A stretch of 64,000 nt of DNA from Metarhizium brunneum (lineage: Eukaryota > Ascomycota > Sordariomycetes > Hypocreales > Clavicipitaceae). Each line of letters begins with the position of its first letter. Position 1 is the first letter of the stretch. The translations under genes and the position numbers were made by a program. Location: contig NC_089425.1 of the NCBI RefSeq assembly GCF_013426205.1, positions 2,790,001-2,854,000 on the forward strand, written 5' to 3'. Positions 22,818 through 35,227 of the stretch are shown piece by piece. The notes beneath the pieces are model-generated. The model had not been told where the DNA came from. It saw only the letters and a program-made list of their open reading frames with translations, and did no database searches.

Positions 22818-25800
22818 TATATCGGGACATGTTGTTCTCGGTATTGGTGCAAAACGCGAATTGACTTGCAGGTCTTCAACTCTCTTGGTTATATTTCATG
22901 CAGCAAGACGACCCAACCGGCCAATTCTGTCGATTCGATCCTTGTCTTTCATAATGGGTGAGGTGCGGGGCGGTATAAGATATTTTCCCCTATATCTGGC
23001 GAGCCACTTGGCGAGGATACCTGGCTTAAGAGGTTACAATCTAGCGGCGTACTACAGAATGGATGGGTTCTACAAAATCGAAGTGCAAACTCAACGACGT
23101 GGAACACGACATATAACCCATGCGGTATGACGGGCATGTTTCAGCGACTGATGGTCATGCGAATGCTGTCGAGCACCGGTATGAATTGGGGAGACCTATA
23201 TGATTTTCCTTCTTCTTCAGCTCTATAAAACTTGCATAAAGGCTTTGCTTTTCTTCTTCTTTTTTTTTCGGCAACCATGGGCGTGCATTTCTGGCGAATA
23301 CTCGGTCGGCTCACATTTTCATTTCAATATTTGTTGTCATTTTTTTTAACTTTTTTTTATTCAAGTCTATTGGCTATTTTGTTTTTTTTGCTCGCAATCT
23401 TACTGCCATTTCCTTTTATGGTAGGAATAGCTTGTGTATACCCCAGGCTGGACGTGGAGGAGATACCAAGACGGGACCTGTTTCCGACATGAAGCAGGGC
23501 AGGTGGATAGGCGCATGGAGGAGGAGGATCATTACATTTTTGGAAAGATTGGAGGAAGGTCTGGGCGAGTGGCGGCGATTAGGGATCCAGGTCGAGATGG
23601 AGATGGAGACACTACTAGAAGGATACTTTGGGCGTGTGCGAGTTGCAGGCGACAAGCAATGAAGACAAGTTTTCGACCATGTACGGGAGTACTATAGTCT
23701 GTGCTACGTACGTTTTTGGCCGCGGTGACACGCCACCAATCTCCTGGACACGTACATAAGTTTTGTTTGATGAATGTGTTGGCAAGGCAAGGCTAGGCCA
23801 GGTCAGCCAGCCACGCATTCGTGCGTGCCTTGGCTGCTGGATCCTTTCTGGGGCTAGTAGGTAGTATTTGCGAAGTGTCAAACATTCTGAATAAGAGGGC
23901 GGCCAAGACTAGGTGTCAAGACAAGTGTCCACAAAATGCCACACCGAGCAAGGCGTTGGAGATGATGGCACACGGTCGGTCGACCATCGATCATGATATG
24001 ATGATGGACCCGTGTTGCCGTGAACTCTCCACCCTTGCACGACGGGTAGAGAGTACTCCTTACTCGGCGCTCCATTCATCACGATCTAGGTCGGGCCGCG
24101 GCGACGGTGTACATAGAAGATCGGCCATCCAGCCGGCGGCAGGGGTTGTCTTGTCTCGTTGTTTTTGTCTCTCTTGGTTTTATACGGAGTACTACCAAGG
24201 ACGCACAAGCAAAACCAGAGACTTTGTGGCCGAGCAGCCGCTTCCTTTTTCCGCATACGGCGTATGTATGTACTTTCTACGGAGTAGCAAACGCGGCACG
24301 GCACAGGCCAGGGCCATGCATGCCGCTGGCACCCTTGCTATTCCAGCCCCATGCCAGATGCCAGGTACCGAAAGAGAGTCAGTCTGGTTGTCACGCGAGC
24401 AGCTGGACGGAAGAACCATGCGAATGGCACTCCGTATTCGGTATGTAGCTCCCGTACGGAGTAGGGCGATCGGGCAACAGGGGGGGGCAACCTTGTCCCT
24501 TTTTTTGTTTATTTCATTTTATTGGATTCTCAAGACAAGATCGGTTTGGTCATACATCGATAGGGGTTCGCGAGGGCCTGGGTTGCGGGCGGCTTGGACG
24601 GAGCGGGCGTTGGGACACGGGGGGTGTGTGCTCGACGAGGGCTTGCCGGGCTGGGGACTTGATGGACGGAGTACGTAGGCTCGGCGGAAGAGGCGCGGGT
24701 GGCTTTCTTGCCGTGACTGGGCTGGGAGATTTTCTTTTGTGCGAAACCTGACATGTTGGGGTGGAGCTCTGGGGATTTACTCCGTGGAGGGAAGGGAAGG
24801 GAAGGGAAGGGGGTGGTAAATCCGGGGCCGATGAGCATGGGGAATTGGAACGTATCATGGGAGAAAGGAGGCGGAGGATGGAGAAGATGGAACTTTCCAT
24901 GACGGGCAAGGACGCTGGCGGATGTCGTGTAACGACGTGGACGGTGGCCATGGTTTGTTTTGGGCAGTCCTGGACTCCTGGGGCCCGAGTGCAGTTGCGA
25001 TTGGGCTGACGGGCACGGAAGTGTAGATTACATACTAGTTGAATTGCTGCATGGCTTGGCGTCCGATGCGGGATGGCGTGATGTAGTACTTGTTTTTTTG
25101 AAACATGATGGCGATGAGATTGCAGGTGTTGTTGGACCGGTGAGAGTGGCGATGAAGGGGACTGAGATGACTTGGGCCAACTGGTGAGAATGACGGCGGT
25201 GTGCCGTGTATCAGTTCATCACGGTTGCCTGCATGTCATGCGATTACGGATGACAGAGACGGGCAGGCGTCTGGGACGTCTTTTGCTGGACATGGTAGTA
25301 TATACGCCGCGGAGACGTCGATGAAGTCGTCGAGAGGAACATGAAGTTTCGGTCCTAGGTGCTTCCTTCGTACGGGTCGAGGCGCACCGTGCCTTCAAGT
25401 TGGAAGGACAAGACACGTCTGGTATTTATGTGGTTGGGGAAGTAAATGCACATATATATATATATATATGCATATATAACGAACGTGAACTTGGGCCATC
25501 TCTGCAAGGCTGACTGACTACATCTCCATTGTTACTACAACGTCTGCCTGGGCACCACCAGCCTGTCCAGTTTGTGTATTTCCATACCAAGTTCATGGTG
25601 AAGAGCCCTTGACGCAAGCATATCCATGGACTGCTTCTGTCGGATACGTTGGTGCCCCGGCTAGGTCTTGTTATCAATCCAAGCTTCTGTACGTGTTGGA
25701 GTCGAGTTGATGCCTACTCTTCCATGACAGGGTGTCCATCGGAGAGTTGCAACCCTAAACCAGCTCCTTGATGGAGAGCGGTTCTGCAAAACGTGTTCGG

Positions 25801-27039
25801 TGGCTGAGGCCTACATGTCGACAAGGAGAGGAAGCGGAAGTGACGTCGAATGGATCCTCGCCGATGAAGCAAACGTCCATGTCCAGTCGGCTTGTAGTTA
25901 TGTAAGTAGCACTTGAGTAGGCACGTGCCACACAGCCAGCGTTCATCCGCTGCCATCTGGAATGAATGATCCGACCACGGCCGTTCCCTCAACTCGACTG
26001 CGCTCTGCTGGTTGCTCTTGAGTCTTGAATCTTGACAGGCTTGCCGGCTATCATTCATTGCAAATGGACCAAACACTCGAAGACAATGTCACCAATAGGA
26101 TTGGTACCAGGTAGCAATCGATGACTGGTGAAGGGGCATTACAGAAGAAGCCGTTGGAGCAATCTTGCTCACGGACTCTTCTTCTACATTGCCTCTGGGT
26201 TTGAAGGGTCATGCATCTCTCCCTGTCCTTGTGTGGGCATAGCTCTGGCTCTGAATATGCATCTTCTACTACCGACAGCATATCGGCGTCGACAACATGC
26301 TACCCTGGATAACGAAATATAATGCCAGAAAACACGCACTGAACATGGTTCGCAACAAGGTCTCCCTCGCCCAGCGTATCATTTGAACCAGACGGTAAGA
26401 ATCACCTCCGGGGATGCGTATAGTATAGCTGATTGCGTAACAAAGACCGAAACAAGCCGACTCAGAGTTCATATTCCAGGCGGGCGACTGGCCATATATG
26501 CATGTTCTGGGAGTGTAGGTTATCTAATTACATTAGACGCCATGGCTTACCAGCACCTGGAGTCTGATGTTTCCGAGACGGGACAGCTTGACAACTATGC
26601 AACGGGGTTGCAAAGACGGTCCAACTGATGTCGTGGTAGCCAGGCAACACCAGGAACGTTGAATGCTAGCTGACTGGTTTCTGGTCTGAGCTGCATGTGC
26701 CGGGTCCGTCTTTGGGTGTCGAGCCGCAGACATTTTCACGTATTATGCTAGACAGGGCTGTGAATTTGTTTGCCACAGGCGAGGACTACCAGTCAAGATG
26801 TTTACTAAAGTAGACTTTGAATGAAGCCGGGGTGGAAAGAGCCGCCTCCAGAAGCATGTTTATCAGCATGGGATACAATCCACGAAAGATTCAAGCGCAG
26901 TAGAAAGGAAGAGATATATTGACAAGGCAGCATGGCCTTGCCTCAAGTACCTAGATAAGCAGAACCCCCAACGCCTCTGCAATGCCAAAGCAAAACATCT
27001 TCATCTTCTTTTTTTGTCCCCAATCCCAGTCCCGAAATG
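22818..27039. other. Intergenic, about 4.2 kb, no supportable gene
   Basis: Begins with the 3' UTR of the regulator gene. Element copies lie at 24183, 24278, 24429, 24454 and 24665. There is a (GGGAA)4 run near 24787-24811 and an AT dinucleotide tract near 25451-25478. A 285-codon open frame at 23821-24678 runs through four element copies and looks accidental. Confidence 0.5.
25451..25478. repeat. AT microsatellite
   Basis: A run of TATATA with flanking CATATA/GCATATATA, within non-coding DNA. Confidence 0.8.
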
Positions 27040-28629
27040 TTACATGGCTCCCATCATCAAGCTCTCTAGCATACCGCCCGTCTGGCAGGCAACCTGCGCC
27101 CTCTGAACTTCACTCCTGACCCGTCTATGAAGCGTTCTAAAGCCCTCATGCAGCTCCGCCGATCCGCCGACATACTCGGCATACATATCAATCAGATGCA
27201 GTCCCACCTCGACGCAGACACTGACATACCGGGGGTCGCATATATGCCCGCACACCCACTTCAGCACAGGTTCAACCCTCTGCTCGTCCCTGTTCTCGAG
27301 CGCGTCTCGAACAGCACTTCGGTGCCGCAGCGCCAACAGCAGAGTCAGCACGTTGAGGGACGTGTGGTCCGGCGACTTGCGGTCGAGCACCTGGTCCAGC
27401 GCACGAGCATACCGCGCATGCCGGAGATCCTTCTGCCAGGGACGCTCCTTTTTCCGACTCGCCCGCGGCTCATTGGCGATGACGACGTCGGCGCCCTCCC
27501 CCACCATGTCCAGCTTGTTGGCCGCCTCGATTCTCCGCTTGCGCTTCGACTTTTTCGCATCATGCGAGGCAATCGTGCCCGCGACGAGGGCGGACATCTC
27601 CCTGTCTCGCTCGCGTTCGCGGCTCGCCTCCGCGCCAGTCAGACGCGTCTTGACGCTCAGCACGCCAGACTGCATGCCCACCGCCAAGTGGCGATCGCTG
27701 GCGTCGCCCCCGTCCCCGGAGGGGATCACCTGCAGAGACAGCACGGGCGACTGGTACTTGACGCTGTTGACGACATTCCACCCCGTCATCTCAAAGACCT
27801 TGACGTGGCCCTCCAAACCACCCGTCACCAGCCGCCGGCCATTGGACGCGAGGCTCAACGAAGTAACCGTCTTTTGATGGTTGCTAATCATGTGAAGTGG
27901 TCTGGCGGCAACCAGGTCCAGGACACAAACTGAGTTTCCCGCCGCGGCGACAACACTCGTCCCCGACGGCAGGGGCAGCACGTCCTCAATGGGGGCGGCG
28001 TGCTTGAACGTCATGACAGCCGAGCCGCTTCCCGTCCTGGGATCCCACAACTTCACCGTGGAGTCGTAACTCCCCGACACGACCATGCTAGACATGGTCC
28101 CGGGCATAAAGTTTGCGCACCGCACGTAGTCGCTGTGCCCGACAAACGTCGCCGTCGCCTCGTTGCTGGGCAGGTCCCAGAGCCGCACCGTCCTGTCGTC
28201 GCTGGCACTGACAAGTGTCGTCAATTCTGTGGGCGAGAACTTGGTCGTCCAGACAGGCTGCTTGTGTTCGGTCCACGTCTTGAGGATCGCTCGCGAGTTG
28301 ACGTCAAAAACTTGCATCTTGCCCGTGTCGTCGCCAGCAACAAGCACCTTGCCATCCTTACGGATGTCTCCGCTTCTGGCGACATCGCCGAACCGTGTAA
28401 TGGTCTTGAGAAGTTTGCGTGTGCGATTGGAATAGATTTGGACGCGGGTGCCCGTCGTGACTACGAAGGAGTCGCTGTTGTAGGAGATGTTGGTGACGGG
28501 GTAGCTCGTGGGCGACGGGATGAGCAGCTGGTTTTTAAACGTTTTCCAGTACCGCCTCTCGGCCGTTACTGGAGATGGCCCAGACGGCAGTTTGAGCTTT
28601 GGGAGAGGTCCCACCTGAGCTGCTGCCAT
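27040..28629 (-). CDS. UTP15: U3 snoRNP / t-UTP protein Utp15
   Basis: An intronless gene for 529 residues. UTP15 is a WD40 subunit of the t-UTP (UTP-A) subcomplex of the small-subunit processome; in the nucleolus it links rDNA transcription to early pre-18S rRNA processing. The N-terminus has YWKTFKNQLLIPSPTSYPVT, followed by about seven WD40 blades at residues 40-330 (VRLWDL, VKLWDP, VFDVNSRAILKTW, GGLEGHVKVFEM). The C-terminal region (about 370-515) has the UTP15-specific helical domain with KDLRHARYARALDQVLD and ALRHRSAVRDALENRDE. Length is close to that of yeast Utp15. A lysine/arginine patch (KKSKRKRRIEAANK) near residue 350 may be a nucleolar signal. It lies downstream of, and on the same strand as, the C2-domain gene. 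Confidence 0.93.
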   Translation of the reverse strand: MAAAQVGPLPKLKLPSGPSPVTAERRYWKTFKNQLLIPSPTSYPVTNISYNSDSFVVTTGTRVQIYSNRTRKLLKTITRFGDVARSGDIRKDGKVLVAGDDTGKMQVFDVNSRAILKTWTEHKQPVWTTKFSPTELTTLVSASDDRTVRLWDLPSNEATATFVGHSDYVRCANFMPGTMSSMVVSGSYDSTVKLWDPRTGSGSAVMTFKHAAPIEDVLPLPSGTSVVAAAGNSVCVLDLVAARPLHMISNHQKTVTSLSLASNGRRLVTGGLEGHVKVFEMTGWNVVNSVKYQSPVLSLQVIPSGDGGDASDRHLAVGMQSGVLSVKTRLTGAEASRERERDREMSALVAGTIASHDAKKSKRKRRIEAANKLDMVGEGADVVIANEPRASRKKERPWQKDLRHARYARALDQVLDRKSPDHTSLNVLTLLLALRHRSAVRDALENRDEQRVEPVLKWVCGHICDPRYVSVCVEVGLHLIDMYAEYVGGSAELHEGFRTLHRRVRSEVQRAQVACQTGGMLESLMMGAM

Positions 28630-29085
28630 ATTCGTTGTCTTGCGATTTTATGGCGATGTGTGAAAATTGTCTGTGAGATCGCTTGCCATGCCAGTGTGTT
28701 TGGTAGCCATGATTTTTTTTTTTCTGCCGCTTCGAGATTCAATGCGGTCAGACAAAGCGGAAACGCCCCGCGTGGCAGCCTTCCCATAATGGGACTAGTG
28801 CGCCCCCCAACCTCTTGTCCCCGTTAGCTCACGTACTCCGCACTGTATACCAAAGAGCTTTTATACGCCGAGGATTCGATTGCCAGAATGAACATGTATC
28901 AAGTGGGAGCTTGACAGCGAGAATAAACACACTCAAGAATACGATCGATTTGATGTAGTCCTATAATGCTTACTACACCCGGATATGTGCTTGGGCGCAT
29001 CTCAAAAACGCCGATTTGTTCTCCCAACATGCAAAACTATATACAATACTCATCTTTATATTCAAACAAATCCATAGTCAGGCTC
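28630..29085. other. UTP15 promoter and 3' flank of the C2-domain gene
   Basis: 456 bp of non-coding DNA upstream of UTP15 (minus strand). No distinct motif beyond a degenerate element copy near 28834. Confidence 0.4.
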
Positions 29086-31851
29086 TTAATACCCGCCCCG
29101 TCTCCTAGATCGTCCAGCGCCAATGTCAATTCGTTGCATTTCCTCCACGAGTGCCAGTTCCCCTCCGCCATTAGCACCGCTCATGATGGGCAAAGGAATC
29201 TTCGCAGGAAGCGGTGGTCCTGACCCATAATGCGGTGGCGCATGGTTCTCATTAGGGTAGTCATACGGACCCCCAGGATGGGCTCCGCGCGTGGGAGTAT
29301 ACTGGACTTGACGCCCCTGATAGTTATCAGGAGAAATTGGAGCTAGCGGGCTTGATGCAGAGGGGGGGAGGCTGTTATGACCAGCAGACGCCCGAGCCTT
29401 CTTCTGAAGGCGATTACGGCCACCAGTTGGAGGAGTACGTGGGTCGTCCGCTTGGCTATACGAGGGCGGAAGTGGTTGTTGCTGCTGCTGCTGCTGCTGC
29501 GTTATTACAGAATCTGGACGGGCAGCAATGCGAAGAGTCCTTCGTCCGCTCGGGGGCATTGGTTGCGCCCCTGATGGTGACGGCCTGGCACGAGGTTCGG
29601 GCGATGTCTGCTTCCCCCTGGGCTCTGGCTCTGGCGCCCACGTCTCCATGGGAAGATGATCAGAAGGATCAATCTCTCGGCCATCATGAGTGATGATCTT
29701 GGCATTTGGGTCCACCCGCCCTACGCGAGAGTCGGCAGCTCCAGGAGAGCCCATGGCGGGGTTAAATGCGTCGTAGGAGTCCGGTCCGAAAGGAACGTCA
29801 GACTGCCTTCTATTCTCTGATGGGGGCGGTGCCGGGCTGACGGATTTGCGGCGAATGGTGTGCTCTGGGTTAGGATTTGGACTTGGGGAGTTTCGTGATT
29901 TAGTTGCCAGTGGTTCAGGTCGGCTGCTGTAAGTCACCATGGCGCGCCCGTCGTGAGACTGAGGCGTGTATGAGTGTGGAGAGGTGGTGTAGGATGGCGG
30001 CCCTTCACTTCGATGACGGCCTCGTGGTGGAGTCGCGGTTGGTTGTGTATACCGACTCTCATACCGGCGGTCCTCATAGCCCCGGTCCTCGTATCTCCGG
30101 TCAGCAAACTCCTGTGATAGTGCCAGGTCAACTCCAGGAGACAGAGACGGAGGAACTGTAGGTGTGCCATAGCTGGGTGGGTTTCGAATGTGTACAAGGT
30201 CGAAATCGCTATGCCTGCCGGGTCGCTGTTGGTGACTGGACTGTGACACCTGTGACACTTGAGACAAAGTATTCGAGTAGTCCTGAACAGACAGGGGTGA
30301 AGCTGCAGTAGGGTATGCGCCATAGTCCTGAAGACGATCTCTAGGGGCTGTGTGCACAAGAGATTCAATCGCGCTTTGAGGCATTTGGCTGGCAGGAGTG
30401 TCCAGCGCCATTTCACTCTGGTACACCGCTGCCCGAGAGCTGTGTCTGTTGGACACGGAGGGCGAGTCCGGAACATCTTCAACGGTGGGCTGCATGGATC
30501 TGTGCTGAGGGCTATAGCCAGGGCTTTGTGACTGGTATCGCGACGAGGGCGATTCATAGGGCGAATCGTTTCGGGACGCGATAGGAATTGGAGCCGATGA
30601 TGTTGGATCATAGGGTTTGAATATAGGTTGCCCGGGATATGCCGCTATTGAGTGTCTGTGAGCCTCGCTCCTAAGAACATCCTTTCTCATCGGCACCGGA
30701 GATTTTTGCGGCGAAACGTCGTACGAGCCGCGATGCGAGACTTCTGGCCCTACGCTGTTTTGCCTGGATCGATGGGCCGGAGGCGGTGGGGGTGCTTCGT
30801 CCTCAAAGGGCGGTTGTGAGCCTATTTCTGGGGGCAACTCGTGGAGCTCAGTAAACGAACCCTGGGCGGAACGAGAATCTGGCTGGTCGTAGGGAGATGG
30901 TTGAGCCCGCTGCGAAAAGCCACGATCGTCTTGGTATCGTGCCGTAGTACCATATGACTCTCTCGAGCGATGGGCATGGCGGTGGGCTGAATGCGGTGAA
31001 GGTGTATAGTACTCGGGTTGCTGTCTGACGCCTTGGGGGTGAGGGGGTGTGCTGTACTCGACAGACTGAAGGGGTGACTGGTTGGGAACAAAGCCAGAAT
31101 GTGAGGCAGATTTGCTGTGTGACCGAGGGGCAGCGTGATGCTGGTGGATTTCCGGCTGTGAGGTAACTGCAGCTGGGGGAGTGACGGGTGCCTCTCCTGT
31201 GACGGGGTCTGACGGCAAAGGTCGCCTCTTGACGGGAGTTCTTGGCTTGGCTGAGCCGGTGGCATCTTGCTCGGTGGCAGTCTGCTGCCTTTGCTTGGCT
31301 GCGGGTTTCTCGGGACGTGGCCTGGTATCGTAGAATGTGATTTCAACTCTGATTTCGCCAGCGTATTTGCCTCTGCAAGTCAAGCCTTGCCACATGTCGT
31401 TCTGGCCGCCTCCCGGAACAATAATACCCTTCAAGTCAATCCACGACTCTCCAATCAGATCGGTCTTCTTGTCGTCGGTAAAAACAGATATCTTGAGCTG
31501 GTAGTAGTCTGGCGAGTCGTGGACGGTAAATCGAAGCTCTTGGTCCCTACATGGTCATGGTCAGCCTGTGCGAAGGGGCGAACTGCAAGTGTGCTCTGAA
31601 GGCACGCCAAGTACATACCACTTGGGGGTTTGGCCTCCTCGAATATCTGTCGTCGTCTTCTTGGCCTCCTTCCCTAGCCTCGCAGCACAGTAAGGGTCCT
31701 GCTTGCCAATCGTCTTTCTGTTGGGCAAGTTCTTGGCCCTGTCGACAATGGCCACCAGAGTGCCGATTATGGGCCCGTCAACCGACATGTCGGCAAAGAT
31801 GCCAGCCGTGTGGGCGCCATTGAGGGCATATGACTTGGTCTTGGTGGCCAT
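29086..31851 (-). CDS. C2-domain protein with long disordered tail, Inn1/Fic1-like (exons 31851-31619, 31546-29086)
   Basis: Two exons give 897 residues. The intron 31547-31618 has donor GTATGT and acceptor GTAG and lies inside the C2 domain, restoring TPKWDQELRF. The C2 fold spans about residues 15-135 (GTLVAIVDRAKNLPN, KQDPYCAARLG, DSPDYYQLKISVF, IGESWIDLKGI). The remaining 750 residues are Pro/Ser/Gln-rich and disordered, with many PxxP strings, a polyglutamine stretch and a basic end RSRRRGGY. This architecture is that of yeast Inn1 and fission yeast Fic1, where the C2 domain acts at the division site and the PxxP tail binds SH3 proteins during septation. A general C2-domain membrane protein is the alternative, because only architecture, not unique motifs, supports Inn1. 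Confidence 0.72.
29477..29500. repeat. CAG/CTG trinucleotide repeat encoding polyglutamine
   Basis: Seven GCT repeats (CAG on the coding minus strand) encode a Gln run in the tail of the C2-domain protein; length variation between strains would be expected. Confidence 0.85.
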
Positions 31852-33735
31852 TTCCGCAGACGTGATTGCGTCTGTCGTCGGAGAGCTCGAGGTGTTCCAA
31901 CCGGGAGCTCCAGATTCAGTGCCGCCCTGTGGTGGTAAGCCGGCGAGACGATGGCGCTTCGGCTTGTTTACGTCGGCATCTGCCGGGTTGGGTCAATTTG
32001 AAAGGAGCGGCGGGGACAAGAGAGCAAAGGCCCAGCAATGGTGCAGGAAGAGTCAAATCATGTATAGAGAAGGGACACAAGGAATGCTGTCCGTGTCGGA
32101 AACGGGGAGCACAATGTCCTGATGCAAAGACAAAGGACAATGGCATGCAAGAAGGGAAAAAGGGAAGAGAAGGCGTTGTGCTGAGCAGGCGATGAGCTAA
32201 GAATGAGAGGCGCGAGGCGCCCTGTTATGCTTCAGCTCACAAGCGATTCGTCGACGGCCAAGTTTCAAAGCAGCTGCGAGCTGCGAGCTGCAAGCTGGGT
32301 GCCGGGCGCAGGGTGCAGGGTATGAGAAGCTTCAATCAATGCTGAGTGGTTGGGCGGCCGGATGCGGCGCTGCGGTGCGCGGGCTCTGGTGGACCAAGCA
32401 CGGTTGAAGCCCCCCTGCAAGCCTGAACATCAGCACACTGAACCGGGTGGCATAGTACTGTAGTGGGGCCCGGGTGGCTGGGCGGTTCACTGTGTTCAAA
32501 ACCCGGTGGCTGGAGACTGGGTTCAATTCAAGGCTCCAGTCCAGCCCAGTTCAATACGGAGTACATATTGACTCCATACCAGCAAACACAATGTCAAGTG
32601 CCGCTCGACGGGCAAGAGAGAAAAACGCCAGACGCAGTTCAAGTTTCTCAAGTTGGCCCTGCACAGCTCCTTGGTCTCCCCTGTCTCGTGCGTCCTCCGG
32701 TGCGTACAGGTTCCTGACCAAAGTTTACTAAACGCTCGCTGCAGTGGGCATTCGACAACTTTGGGAGGTTTGAAATTGGCCCATTCAGGAATAGACCATC
32801 GATCGTTGTGCCCCACCAAGCGCAGCGGAGTTGCAAGATCCAGGGCGAATATGCAAGGTTAACGTGATTGAATTGCACTTCCCCCAGCAACCACGCCAAA
32901 AGGCCATTGCTCGAGACAAAACAACAATCAGTACAATCGGTCCCTCGATCGACGCCAATCGGCCCAGCGAGACGAGTCCAACTTCCTTTGCCCCCTCCCC
33001 ATCTTGCGGCTGCACCGAGGATCGACAGCCATTTACTCCTGCAGCGCCTCCATGGCTAGCGTGGACGCTGACGTCGCCCTCGCACCGTTATGCACAACAT
33101 GGGCCGTCTTGCCCCCAACACACCAATCAGGCTTCGTGATGCTCGTTGGTTTGCGCAGGAGCTTGCGCCGACAGATGTCAATTGATAAAAATAAACAAAA
33201 AGAGGTTGCGGAGAACTGCCACCAGGGTTCCCGCCTTGCGCGTGCCGGAACGTGGTGATGATGCCCAGGTGGGCCGTTCTCAAGTTTCATAAATGAGCAT
33301 TTCAGCAGAACATGCTTCACGGCAGCACCTCGAGATTTCCACCATGAACGCATTATACCCATGGAAACCTTAACGGCAAACCTTGCTTGGGTGGCCAGGC
33401 ACCAGGGTCAAAGGGCTCATGAGACACTGTACGGAGCACAATAGTACTGCGTACCCGTTTGCGTCGCCATGGCCACGGTGTCTCACTGGTCGCGCTAGTA
33501 AATAGTAGTCAGTTACTATTTCCCATCTCCCTTTGTCCGGCATGTCAGGCAGGTTGTTGGATGGAAACGGCTTCCAGAAGCTTTCTCTGAGCGCTTGCTC
33601 CATGTGTCTAGAAGTAGTAATACTAGCACCAGGGTTTGTTCACCCCCTGGACCGGGGGAGGGTCAAGGTGACAACATCAGTGTCCACGACGATGCCGACA
33701 AAGTATCACGCCAAGCATTCATTTATCCTCTTTTG
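31852..33735. other. Intergenic, C2-gene promoter and 3' flank of the reductase gene
   Basis: About 1.9 kb without a supportable gene. One element copy lies at 32555. Short G/C-rich direct repeats (GCTGCGAGCTGCGAGCTGCAAGCTG) occur near 32272-32297. Confidence 0.45.
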
Positions 33736-34533
33736 CTACCAGTCACAACTCCTGCCCAGCAGATCCGCCAAGTCCTCGAGATATTTCCTATCCAAATCAT
33801 CAAATCCATTCTCAATCGTGCAATCAACGTCAATAATAGCCACCACCTTTTTCACCCCACTGCCCCCGGCGCTGGCAAGAATCGGCACCACAATCTCGCT
33901 CTTGCTGTCACCGTCGCAGGCAATGTGGCCTGGGAACTTGTCCACGTCGGCTACCAGCTGCGTCTTCTGCGTAGTTGCAGCGGCACCGCAGACTCCACGG
34001 CCAAATTCGATTGTCTGGCAGGCAACTTTCCCCTGGAAGGGTCCGAGGATGAGTCGAGGTTTCGTAGACGAGGGGTCAAGAACGTAGAAGCCTGCATCCA
34101 GTGTTATGAATGCCTCATTTCTATATTTGGATACGTCTCCTCAGAGGGACTTGGACTTCATACCCGCCCAGTTTACTTCCTTGCTTGGAGAAGGAAGGGA
34201 CCTGTAGGCGTGCCACAGCAATGACGCGGCGTTGGCGAGATTGCTGCCAAGGTCAGAGATCTGCACGTCGACACAAAAGCTGTTTACACAGTCATCTTAC
34301 CAAACCTGGTATCAAATAAGTAAGTATTTAGTCAATCAGACCACACGTTGGAGGTATGGTGTAGGCATCTCACCCAGTTGCGCTGGTCTATAAACAAGCC
34401 CTCGGCCTGCATCAAAACCTGTTCATAGGCATCATCTTTGGTGACGCCATGTGCAAAATTGGACGCATCAGCGTGAACCTACATATATTAGTGTAAGGGC
34501 AGAGCGCACGAGCCATGGCGATGATGGTACCAT
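33736..34533 (-). CDS. Free-methionine-(R)-sulfoxide reductase, GAF-domain type (four exons)
   Basis: Exons (minus strand) 34533-34531, 34478-34374, 34260-34164 and 34091-33736 give 186 residues, against 180 in the yeast enzyme. It reduces free methionine-(R)-sulfoxide in the cytosol as part of oxidative-damage repair. Family motifs are HADASNFAHGV, DQRNW, LLWHAY, NWAGFYV, LGPFQGKVACQ, GVCGAA, FPGHIACDGDS and SEIVVPIL. The three redox cysteines are present at Cys93, Cys103 and Cys127, with the same spacing as yeast Cys91/101/125. Exon 1 appears to be the ATG codon alone: an in-frame TAG directly precedes the conserved VHADAS, so a splice there is required, and the nearest consistent ATG is at 34531-34533 with donor GTACCA. 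The intron 34261-34373 boundary is less certain than the others. The gene diverges from the LETM1-like gene. Confidence 0.88.
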
Positions 34534-35227
34534 TTTGACGATTTTTGATTGTTGAATTTTCCAGGATTTTTCGATGCATCAGATCTAAGATCAGTTGCTT
34601 ATGAAATTCGGGTAAAATTATATGTACGGCCATCGATGTCGTGATTTTTGAATGTGGGTATACTTTCTTTAACAGACGCCAAGATTAGTCACCGAAATGG
34701 ACATGGGTTGGCCCACGCCAGGTGCCATTCACATGTGTGGGACAAGTAACTATCAGACACTTATCCGTTCCAGATTACACGCTCTGAAGGCATATTATGG
34801 AGTTGCTTGAATTTCTGTCTCGAAACTTTTATTTCTTATATATATGTAAAGTACTTTAGACGTGGTTTACTATTTATGAGTTAGGCTGGAGTATTTCTTG
34901 CCTAAATATCTATGGTGCGGAATACACAATGCTCAGAGTTGCCTTGCAACAGGCCGGGCCTATCTCGCCGCAAATAACACACAATAATCACACAGGTCAT
35001 GAAAGCGTAAAAATATAGTAGTAATAGAGATGCCATACAGCGCTAGCACATCATGGGGAAAATCATCGGCGCCTGATCCTCCCAGGACAATTGGAGCCAC
35101 TCCCGGCCAGTGGATCCAGCTGACCAATGAACACGTTGACCACCCACACGACATCGAAGCTCAAGTCATCATCGTCACCGTCTACTTTTTTTCAAGCCAA
35201 CATCACGAACCCAACAAAACTACTGCC
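34534..35227. other. Divergent promoter region of the reductase and LETM1-like genes
   Basis: 694 bp of AT-rich DNA, especially at 34780-34920. No ORF or clear motif was seen. Confidence 0.4.

Noticed and set aside
23821..24678. 285-codon open frame on the + strand
   Set aside because: It runs through four TACGGAGTA copies, has erratic composition, no domain and no leader or splice context.
24530..24951. Pro/Ser-rich minus-strand ORFs in two overlapping frames
   Set aside because: Both frames are low complexity in the same DNA with no preferred one, and no family motif.
27127..27933. Long + strand ORFs antisense to UTP15
   Set aside because: The minus strand encodes a clear UTP15 protein; these are shadow frames of GC-rich coding DNA.
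29086..31434. The C2-domain protein as a shorter single-exon gene
   Set aside because: A continuous C2 domain appears only when joined through a consensus intron to the exon at 31619-31851, which supplies the N-terminal half.
32515..32535. GGTTCAATTC string resembling a tRNA B box
   Set aside because: No matching A box, acceptor stem or cloverleaf could be built around it.
35030..35227. Upstream in-frame ATG for the LETM1-like gene
   Set aside because: The extra 66 residues do not look like a mitochondrial presequence, whereas the ATG at 35228 starts one directly.
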